Of a stretch of DNA of 37,427 nt, positions 31,461 through 37,427 are shown in pieces (within the stretch, counting starts at the first letter, position 1; each line of letters opens with the position of its first letter). This DNA comes from an uncultured Intestinimonas sp. (GTDB lineage: Bacteria; Bacillota; Clostridia; Oscillospirales; Oscillospiraceae). The position numbers and the translations under genes are program-made. The stretch lies in the NCBI RefSeq assembly GCF_944387245.1, contig NZ_CALXEE010000011.1, positions 1 through 37,427 on the forward strand, in the 5' to 3' direction. The notes beneath the pieces are model-generated. The model was not told where the DNA came from and did not search any database. It saw only the letters and a program-made list of their open reading frames with translations.

Positions 31461-32796
31461 AGTTCTGGCGGATTACCTCACTGCCGTGGGCGCCCAGATC
31501 CGGTGGCGGCGGGCCCGAGAACCCCTGCTGCGAGAGCTCTCCGACCACATCGCCGACCAGGCCGCCGACTACCGGGCCGATGGTCTGGAGGAGGCGGACG
31601 CTCTGAACAAGGCGGTGGCCGAGATGGGGGACCCGGAGGAGGTGGGCCGGGACCTGGACCGGCTCCACCGGCCCAAAAACCGCTGGGGTCTGGCCCTGGC
31701 CGTCCTCCTTCTGACCCTGGCAGGCCTTTTCCTCCAATACAGGACCTATGAGGCCAGCGAACAGGGGATGATGGATCTCTACGCCCGTCAGGCCGTATGG
31801 GTGCCCATCGCCCTTGCTCTCTTGTGCGGGGTGTGGTTCTCCGACTGCACCCTGCTCCTCCGCCGCCGGTGGGCGGCCGGGCTGACCGTGGCCGCCGTCG
31901 CATGGGCCGTTCTGAACACCAACGGCACCTATCGCCCCATAGCCCTCTATGTGACCCTCCTCCTGCCCGTCCTCTATGCCGCCCTGCTGTGCAGGCGGCG
32001 GGATGGAGGGCCCGTCACAGCCCTCCTCTGGGGGCTGGCCGCCTGGGTCCTCCCGCTCCCCGCCATGCTGATCCCCTCTGCCTCCGCCTATCTGCTCTCC
32101 GGCTCCGCCATGACCCTGATCCTCCTGGCGGCAGCGGGGCTGGGCTGGTTTAAGGGGGGGCGGTGGAAAAATCTCCTTCTGAGCCTCCTTCCCACCCTCC
32201 TCGGATTGGGCGTGCCGCTCCTCTCCGGCCTGCGAAAGGGCTATCTCTCCCGGCGGCTGGCCGGCTTTCTCCACCCGGAGCTGGACCCCAACGGCGTCGG
32301 GTACCTCTACCTCCATCTGCGCCAGGGCCCGGACCCAGACTTTTTCGGCAACGTCCTGGGCAGCACCGACCTGATGCTGGCCTTTCTGGCCCAACAGGCG
32401 GGACGGTGGGTCTTTCCCCTCACCGCCGCCCTCCTGGCCCTGGCCGCCCTTCTGCTGCTGCGGCGGGTGTGGAAGCTGCGGAGCCGGACAGGAAAGCTCC
32501 TGGCCCTCTCTGCCCTCCTCCCCCTTCTCCTGCAAGCCGTACTTTACCTGTTCTTCAACCTGGGCTATTCTCCCCTGGGGCCCCTTTCCCTTCCCTTTCT
32601 CTCCTTTGGCGTGGGCTATCTGCTGCTCAACTGTCTCCTGGTGGGCTTCCTCCTCTCCGTCTTCCGCATGGACGCCCTCCTGCGGGACGGCCTCGCCAAC
32701 CAGCCGCCCCGCCCCCTCCCCTTTCCAAACCAGCTGGACCTCCACCTGCCCTTCGGGAAGGGGAATCTGCTGATTCAATACCGTAAAATACCATAA
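31450..32796 (+). CDS. Permease-prefix/HAAS-domain multispanning membrane protein
   Basis: A 448-residue protein. The N-terminal 80 residues form the helical prefix domain seen in PadR-linked membrane proteins (LRELSDHIADQAADYRADGL followed by AVAEMGDPEEVGRDLDRLH). After Arg-rich HRPKNRW come about ten to eleven hydrophobic segments with little between them. The start is GTG at 31450, overlapping padR by 11 bases, with GAAGGGGG upstream; the longer open frame is PadR read in another frame. No transport motif is recognised. Function unknown; the operon link suggests that it is the effector or sensor partner of the PadR regulator. Confidence 0.8.
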   Translation: MAREVLADYLTAVGAQIRWRRAREPLLRELSDHIADQAADYRADGLEEADALNKAVAEMGDPEEVGRDLDRLHRPKNRWGLALAVLLLTLAGLFLQYRTYEASEQGMMDLYARQAVWVPIALALLCGVWFSDCTLLLRRRWAAGLTVAAVAWAVLNTNGTYRPIALYVTLLLPVLYAALLCRRRDGGPVTALLWGLAAWVLPLPAMLIPSASAYLLSGSAMTLILLAAAGLGWFKGGRWKNLLLSLLPTLLGLGVPLLSGLRKGYLSRRLAGFLHPELDPNGVGYLYLHLRQGPDPDFFGNVLGSTDLMLAFLAQQAGRWVFPLTAALLALAALLLLRRVWKLRSRTGKLLALSALLPLLLQAVLYLFFNLGYSPLGPLSLPFLSFGVGYLLLNCLLVGFLLSVFRMDALLRDGLANQPPRPLPFPNQLDLHLPFGKGNLLIQYRKIP

Positions 32797-32802
32797 ACAC
32801 AG

Positions 32803-32831
32803 TAGACCCCTCCCCGCCATGATGATATAAT
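32803..32831 (+). promoter_or_regulatory. Promoter before the second membrane protein
   Basis: TAGACC (32803-32808), a 17-base spacer, TATAAT (32826-32831). Confidence 0.6.
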
Positions 32832-32868
32832 GAGGTATTCTAATATCCTGGAGGGTGAGTCGGAAGCG

Positions 32869-33957
32869 ATGTTTTTGTGGGATCTGTTGGGCTGCGTGGT
32901 GGCCAGCGGCGCGGGAAAGGGCGGCGCCGTCGTCGTAGGTGTTGCGGCGGTGATGGCCCAGCTGATCCTCTCCCTTTACGGAGAGGTCCGTTTTCTCTTC
33001 GCCACCATGGGAAACCGCTCCCTGACAGTAAAGGTGATGGTCTCCGCCATCCCCTTCCTGGTCATCGGCGTCTACGCCATGGTATCCGCCATCGCCTTCG
33101 GTCCCTTCCTCTTCTCCCCCATCGAACCCTACCTGGCCGATCTCATGCGCTCCCTCACCCTGACGGTGAACGGGGTGCTGACCATCCTGGTCCTGGCGGC
33201 CCTTCTCCCCATCCTGGCCCTCCCTTACTGCCTTCTGACCCGCACAACGCCCCTGCGGGCCCTGGCCACCTTCGGAGTGGAGGGAGTGGCGGCCGTCACC
33301 CTCCTGTTCCTCTACGGTGCGCTTTTCTTCAGCCCCTTCTCCTTCAGTATCCTCACCGTGGGCCCCGGCACCGTCAAGTGGGTGGTCTACGGCATCTTCA
33401 TCGTGGCCTTCAAGGACTTTCTCCTGGTCGCCTCCCTCATCCTGGGGCTCCTGCTCCGTATCCCGGAACGCAAGGAGCCGGAGGATGCCCCCTATGTGGA
33501 CCGGCCAGCCTATTATCGCCGCCAGGTCCAGCGGTATCTGGTCCAGGACAACCTGACCATCGGAATCGCCCTGCTCTTTTTCGGCCCCGGTACCTCGGCT
33601 TTTCTCTGGTATCTGGTCCGGGATGAGTTCGAAGGCCCGCTCTCCCTGAACGACATGGGGGGCGCCATCCTTCTGGCTGGCTTTTTGCTCCTGCTCCTGC
33701 TGGGCTTTGGCGGGCTGGGGCTTCTGCTGGTGTACCGCCGACTGCGGCCTCAAACCGCTCCGGCCTACCGCAAACTGCTCACCATGGGCGACATCGCCGA
33801 GATGGAGGCCCTCTTCTATCAGGAGATGGTGGCCGGCAAGCCCAGCCAGCGCCATGTGGGCTTCAACCAGGTGGAGCTGCGCTCCCCCCACTTCTGCCTG
33901 CTGCGCTCCGGCATCCAGACCAAGCTTTCCTGGATGGGACCATCCCACACGACATAA
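32869..33957 (+). CDS. Hypothetical multispanning membrane protein
   Basis: A 362-residue protein with about eight hydrophobic segments: two near the N-terminus, pairs around residues 62-85, 97-121, 136-158 and 165-190, and two more around 230-250 and 265-292. Hydrophilic stretches lie between them and at the C-terminus (about 70 residues, cytoplasmic by the positive charges). I do not recognise the family. The ATG at 32869 is chosen because the upstream in-frame ATG at 32830 overlaps the -10 box; the SD is weak (GGAAG, 4 bases before) with a better GGAGGG 14 bases away. It is followed after 15 bases by a lipoprotein gene, so both are likely one operon. Confidence 0.75.
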   Translation: MFLWDLLGCVVASGAGKGGAVVVGVAAVMAQLILSLYGEVRFLFATMGNRSLTVKVMVSAIPFLVIGVYAMVSAIAFGPFLFSPIEPYLADLMRSLTLTVNGVLTILVLAALLPILALPYCLLTRTTPLRALATFGVEGVAAVTLLFLYGALFFSPFSFSILTVGPGTVKWVVYGIFIVAFKDFLLVASLILGLLLRIPERKEPEDAPYVDRPAYYRRQVQRYLVQDNLTIGIALLFFGPGTSAFLWYLVRDEFEGPLSLNDMGGAILLAGFLLLLLLGFGGLGLLLVYRRLRPQTAPAYRKLLTMGDIAEMEALFYQEMVAGKPSQRHVGFNQVELRSPHFCLLRSGIQTKLSWMGPSHTT

Positions 33958-33972
33958 AAGGAGAGAGAAACC

Positions 33973-34638
33973 ATGAACATCCGCGCCCGCACCCTGGCCG
34001 CGCTGTCGGCGGCCGCTCTGCTCACGGCCCTGACCGCCTGCGGACAGCTGGAGGAGACTCTGGCCTCCGCCAACCCCACCCCCGTCCCCGCCTCCACCGC
34101 TCCGGCGGAGCCCTCCGACACCCCCACCCCCATCGTCGAAAGCGAGGACCCAGCGGCACCGGAGGAGGAAACCCAGGTGGTGGGCACCGAGGCGCTGGGC
34201 TATGTGACCATCCCGGCCAGCTGGGTCAGCTTCCAGGATGTGGACGGGGCCACCGCCCTCCAGTACTCCAATGGCGCCGGCACCATCATCAGCCTGGATA
34301 CCTTCCGTGACGAGGGCCTCACCGAGGAGCAGAAGGCTCAGATCACCGCCGAGACGGCGGCGTACAGCGTGTGGTACAACCTGGAGCAAAACGGCGTCAC
34401 CGACATCGTGGGGGCCCAGGTGGACCTGAACGGCATCGACTCCTACCAGGTCTACGGGGCCTATGTCAGTGAGGATTACGGCTCTGCCAGCATCATTGTC
34501 TGCTGGATCTTCGCCGACGCGGACGGCGGCATGCATTACGTATCGGCCGAGGGGCCGACGGACTCCATTACCGACGCGGTGGGCTATGTGGAGGACAGCT
34601 ACACCCTCACCCCGCCGGAGGACCTGGAGGTCTCCTAA
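33973..34638 (+). CDS. Hypothetical lipoprotein
   Basis: A 221-residue exported lipoprotein. The signal peptide (residues 1-22) ends in the lipobox LTAC with Cys23 as the lipidation site. A Pro/Thr/Ser/Glu-rich linker (about 30-70) leads to a compact alpha/beta domain of about 150 residues (GYVTIPASWVSFQD to the C-terminus), reminiscent of the PsbP-like or DUF-type globular domains of Firmicute lipoproteins; no active-site motif is seen. AAAAGGAGAG precedes the ATG. It is placed with the preceding membrane protein and just before the ABC transporter, which hints at an envelope role. Confidence 0.82.
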   Translation: MNIRARTLAALSAAALLTALTACGQLEETLASANPTPVPASTAPAEPSDTPTPIVESEDPAAPEEETQVVGTEALGYVTIPASWVSFQDVDGATALQYSNGAGTIISLDTFRDEGLTEEQKAQITAETAAYSVWYNLEQNGVTDIVGAQVDLNGIDSYQVYGAYVSEDYGSASIIVCWIFADADGGMHYVSAEGPTDSITDAVGYVEDSYTLTPPEDLEVS

Positions 34639-34689
34639 ATCCTGTCAGAAAAACTTTATCTTTTCTTCACTCCTTCTCAAGAGACCCTT

Positions 34690-34728
34690 ACCTCCTTCGT
34701 GATAGCATGAAAGCATCACGAAGGAGGT
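34690..34728 (+). promoter_or_regulatory. 14-bp perfect inverted repeat covering the ABC-transporter RBS
   Basis: ACCTCCTTCGTGAT (34690-34703) and ATCACGAAGGAGGT (34715-34728) with an 11-base loop. The right arm is the SD (AAGGAGGT) of the ATPase gene, whose ATG is at 34739. It may be a response-regulator or repressor operator, or an RNA hairpin that hides the SD. No clear promoter is visible in 34639-34690. Confidence 0.65.
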
Positions 34729-34738
34729 CGTCTTTTCT

Positions 34739-35506
34739 ATGGAACCCATACTGACTGTATCCCACCTGCAAAAGGTTTACGGCGCCAAGGGCAGCCGTAC
34801 CCAGGCCCTCAGCGACCTGAGCTTTACGGTGGAGGAGGGGGAGTTCACCGGCATCATGGGGGCCTCCGGCTCCGGCAAAACCACCCTCTTGAACTGCATC
34901 TCCACCATCGACCGGCCCACCGGCGGCACCATCACCGTGGACGGCACCGACCTCACCGCCCTGAAGGGCAAGGCCCTCTCCGGGTTCCGCCGGGAACGGC
35001 TGGGCTTCATTTTCCAGGACTGCAACCTGCTGGACACCCTCACCGGCTTTGAGAACATGGCCCTGGCCCTCACCATCCTGGGCACCGCCCCCAAGGCCAT
35101 CGAGGGCCGGGTGCGGGAGGCCGCCAAGCTGCTGGGCCTGGAGGGGGTGCTGGACAAGTACCCCTACCAGATGTCCGGCGGTGAGCAGCAGCGGGTGGCT
35201 GCCGCCCGGGCCATCCTCACCCGGCCCGCCCTGGTGCTGGCCGACGAGCCCACCGGCGCCCTGGACTCCAAGTCGGCAGGGCAGCTGCTGCGGCAGCTCT
35301 CCGCCCTCAATCAGGAGGAGGGGACCACCATCCTCATGGTCACCCACGACGCCTTCACCGCCTCCTGGTGCCGGCGCATCCTCTTTATCAAGGACGGCGT
35401 TCTCTATCGGGAGCTCCGCCGGGGGGACCTGGACCGGAAGGCCTTTTTTGCCCAGATCCTGGGCGTGGTGAGCCTGCTGGGAGGTGACAGCGCCGATGTT
35501 CTGTAA
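34739..35506 (+). CDS. BceA/MacB-type ABC transporter ATPase
   Basis: A 255-residue ATPase of the group paired with FtsX/BceB-like permeases. Walker [10 protein letters not shown] is at 41-49, followed by the Q-loop [10 protein letters not shown], the signature [14 protein letters not shown], Walker B with [14 protein letters not shown] and the H-loop THD. After the H-loop comes the [14 protein letters not shown] segment typical of BceA-like proteins. The family moves or removes lipid-targeting peptides such as bacitracin, usually under a two-component system; no histidine kinase or response regulator is present here, though the window ends 80 bases after the permease. The stop overlaps the permease start by 11 bases. 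Confidence 0.92.
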   Translation: MEPILTVSHLQKVYGAKGSRTQALSDLSFTVEEGEFTGIMGASGSGKTTLLNCISTIDRPTGGTITVDGTDLTALKGKALSGFRRERLGFIFQDCNLLDTLTGFENMALALTILGTAPKAIEGRVREAAKLLGLEGVLDKYPYQMSGGEQQRVAAARAILTRPALVLADEPTGALDSKSAGQLLRQLSALNQEEGTTILMVTHDAFTASWCRRILFIKDGVLYRELRRGDLDRKAFFAQILGVVSLLGGDSADVL

Positions 35507-37346
35507 GCTGGCGCTCCGCAACGTCACCCGGAGCCTGAAGGACTACGCCGTCTACTTCCTCACCCTCACCTTCGGCGTGTGCATCTTCTACATCTTCAAC
35601 TCCCTGGAGAGCCAGTGGTGCATGCAGATGCTCGCCCGCTCGTCCCACTACATCGTGGACACCATTCTCATCTTCATGGACGTGTTCTCCGTCTTCGTGT
35701 CGGTGGTGCTGGCCTGCCTCATCCTCTACGCCAACACTTTTCTCATGAAGCGGCGGAAACGGGAGCTGGCCACCTACTTCCTGCTGGGCCTGCCCACGGG
35801 GAAGGTCTCATTGCTGCTGGTGCTGGAGACCCTGCTCATCGGCCTTTTCTCCCTGGCCGCCGGTCTGTTGCTGGGCGTCCTCCTCTCCCACAGCCTGGCC
35901 CTCCTCACCATGGCCATGTTCGCCTCCTACCCCACCGATGAGTCCTTCGGCTTCATCCTGTCGGGGAAGGCCATCGTCAAGACCATCCTCTACTTCGGCG
36001 TCATCTTCCTGGTGGTCATGGGCTTCACCGGCCTCTCCGTCTCCCGGGCCAAACTCATCGACCTCATCCAGGGTGGCCGGAAAAACGAGGAGATGCGGGA
36101 GCGTCCCCTGTGGCGGAGCGTGCTCACCTTCCTCCTGGGGGTGGTGCTGCTGCTCATCGCCTACGCCATGCTGCTCATCCGGGGCATCAACCGCATCGAC
36201 TCCCTCTTCTTCCTCATGCTGGCCCTGGGCACCCTGGGGACCCTCCTCTTCTTCCGCTCCCTCTCCGGCTTCCTGCTGCGGCTGGTGAAGGGCCACAAAA
36301 AGCTCTACTACAAGGACCTCAACATGTTCGTTCTGCGGCAGTTCAACAGCCGCATCCACACCACCTATGTGTCCATGACGGTGATCTGCCTGCTCCTGCT
36401 GCTGGCCATCGGCGTCACCGCCTGCTGCGTGGGCCTCAACAACACCATCGGCGCCATGACGGACGCCTCCGCCCCCTACGACTTTACCATCCAGAATTAC
36501 AGCGGGGACGTCTCTCCCACCGACATCCCCAGCCTTCTCGCGGAAAACGGCTTTGACCCTGATGCCCAGCTGAAGGACGCCTGGTTCTGCAATTTCTACT
36601 ACAACGACCCCGACCTCTCCGTCCCCGGTCAGGGCTCCTCGGACACCGTCCTCTCCCTCACCGACTACAACGCCCTCATGGCCCTCCAGGGGAAGTCCGG
36701 CCTCACGGAGGCCGAGCTGCCCCAGCTGCGGACGGAGACCCTGGTCACCGGCTTCTCCGGCATCGGCGCCTATCTGGTGGTGGACGACGCCATGGCCTCC
36801 ACCCTCTCCGTCCGGCGGCAGATCTTTGTGGGCAACTACGCCGGGGACCCCCAGGCCGCCGAGGCCGCCCTCACCGCCGCTCTGGACTCCCCCGACTTTT
36901 ATAATACCGGCTCCTATAACACCAACACCAAGCTCCAGATCTACCTGGAGAACATGGGCACCAAGATCCTGGTCCTCTTCATGGGCCTATACCTGGGCCT
37001 GGTGTTCCTGGTCACTGCCGCGGCGGTACTGGCCCTTCAGCAGCTCTCCCAGGCCGCCGACAACCAGCCCCGGTACGCCATTCTGGCCCGGCTGGGGGCC
37101 CCGGAGAACATGCGCAGCCGGGCCCTCTTCACCCAGGTCTTTCTCTCCTTCTTCCTGCCCCTGGCCCTGGCCGTGGTCCACTCCATCGTGGGCATGACAG
37201 CGGCCAACGCCGTCATCTCTGCGGTGGGCAGGGTGGACTCCGTCCAGAGCTCCCTGGTCACCGCCGCCCTCCTCCTGGTCATCTACGGGGCCTACTTCCT
37301 GGCCACCTACTTCGGCGCCCGGACCGTAGTCCGGGGGAACGGATAA
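35496..37346 (+). CDS. BceB/FtsX-family ABC transporter permease
   Basis: A 616-residue permease. The N-terminal LALRNVTRSLKDYAVYFLTLTFGV is typical of BceB-like proteins. About seven membrane segments fall in the first 320 residues, then an extracellular domain of roughly 150-170 residues (about 325-490), then three segments near the C-terminus, giving the ten-segment BceB layout. The extracellular loop is shorter than in classical BceB (about 200 or more). The ATG at 35496 lies inside the end of the ATPase gene, 9 bases after GGGAGGTG; the GTG at 35484 overlaps that SD. It pairs with the ATPase; the transported peptide or lipid is unknown. Confidence 0.9.
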   Translation: MFCKLALRNVTRSLKDYAVYFLTLTFGVCIFYIFNSLESQWCMQMLARSSHYIVDTILIFMDVFSVFVSVVLACLILYANTFLMKRRKRELATYFLLGLPTGKVSLLLVLETLLIGLFSLAAGLLLGVLLSHSLALLTMAMFASYPTDESFGFILSGKAIVKTILYFGVIFLVVMGFTGLSVSRAKLIDLIQGGRKNEEMRERPLWRSVLTFLLGVVLLLIAYAMLLIRGINRIDSLFFLMLALGTLGTLLFFRSLSGFLLRLVKGHKKLYYKDLNMFVLRQFNSRIHTTYVSMTVICLLLLLAIGVTACCVGLNNTIGAMTDASAPYDFTIQNYSGDVSPTDIPSLLAENGFDPDAQLKDAWFCNFYYNDPDLSVPGQGSSDTVLSLTDYNALMALQGKSGLTEAELPQLRTETLVTGFSGIGAYLVVDDAMASTLSVRRQIFVGNYAGDPQAAEAALTAALDSPDFYNTGSYNTNTKLQIYLENMGTKILVLFMGLYLGLVFLVTAAAVLALQQLSQAADNQPRYAILARLGAPENMRSRALFTQVFLSFFLPLALAVVHSIVGMTAANAVISAVGRVDSVQSSLVTAALLLVIYGAYFLATYFGARTVVRGNG

Positions 37347-37349
37347 GCA

Positions 37350-37386
37350 AAAATGCCTGCCGCGTTTTCTTCGCGGCAGGCATTTT
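37350..37386 (+). terminator. Terminator of the ABC transporter operon
   Basis: AAAATGCCTGCCGCG, a 7-base loop, CGCGGCAGGCATTTT: 15-bp perfect stem ending in T4, three bases after the stop codon. Confidence 0.92.
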
Positions 37387-37427
37387 CATATTCCCTCAAA
37401 AAAGTCCTCGTATTGTACTTTATAAAT

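Noticed and set aside
32830-32868. Upstream ATG extending the second membrane protein
   Set aside because: The ATG lies inside the TATAAT box and would not be transcribed from that promoter.

Overview
The window is a high-GC, gene-dense chromosomal segment from a spore-forming, anaerobic low-branching Firmicute. SpoIIID, an Asp23/YloV pair, a two-gene SufCB-type Fe-S system and a collagen-like exosporium-type protein, with GC-rich third codon positions, point to the Oscillospiraceae (Flavonifractor / Pseudoflavonifractor / Lawsonibacter-like gut bacteria). This is inference; no 16S or other marker gene is present. I see no IS element, prophage, CRISPR array, rRNA or tRNA.

Layout. 1-1.5 kb: two minus-strand genes of unknown function. 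1.5-3.8 kb: minimal Fe-S assembly operon (SufC ATPase, SufB/D scaffold) overlapping a hotdog thioesterase, ending in a perfect palindrome. 3.9-6.4 kb: a small Cys-rich membrane protein, then Asp23 and a FakA/YloV-type DAK2 protein. 6.4-8.5 kb: a PatB/MalY C-S lyase and an EamA permease in translational overlap. 8.5-16.4 kb: an almost complete route from DAHP to chorismate and prephenate/phenylpyruvate (aroF-aroB-aroA-aroC-pheA-aroK-aroQ, then aroE), preceded by a promoter, a 34-codon ORF unusually rich in Phe/Tyr/Trp codons, and an intrinsic terminator with alternative pairings. 16.5-23.7 kb: spoIIID, prfC, an amidase, a collagen-like protein, a DHHW/MBOAT acyl-transfer pair and uridine kinase.

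23.9-31 kb: a PAS/sigma-54 activator lies directly upstream of a textbook sigma-54 (-24/-12) promoter that leads into a CitMHS-type transporter and a split AtuA pair. An inverted repeat plus a third copy of the same motif sit at upstream-activator distance. Next comes a secreted CocE/NonD-type hydrolase. 31-37.4 kb: a PadR regulator with a triple-repeat operator, an HAAS/permease-prefix membrane protein, a second multispanning protein, a lipoprotein, and a BceAB-like ABC transporter whose Shine-Dalgarno lies in a 14-bp perfect hairpin.

The two strongest candidates for undescribed biology are (a) an aromatic-rich leader peptide and attenuator that appears to control the common aromatic pathway by sensing Phe, Tyr and Trp together, and (b) a self-contained sigma-54 circuit for uptake and use of an unknown carboxylate by the split AtuA proteins. 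A recurring theme is ribosome-binding sites embedded in inverted repeats (upstream of the leader peptide, the collagen-like gene and the ABC transporter).
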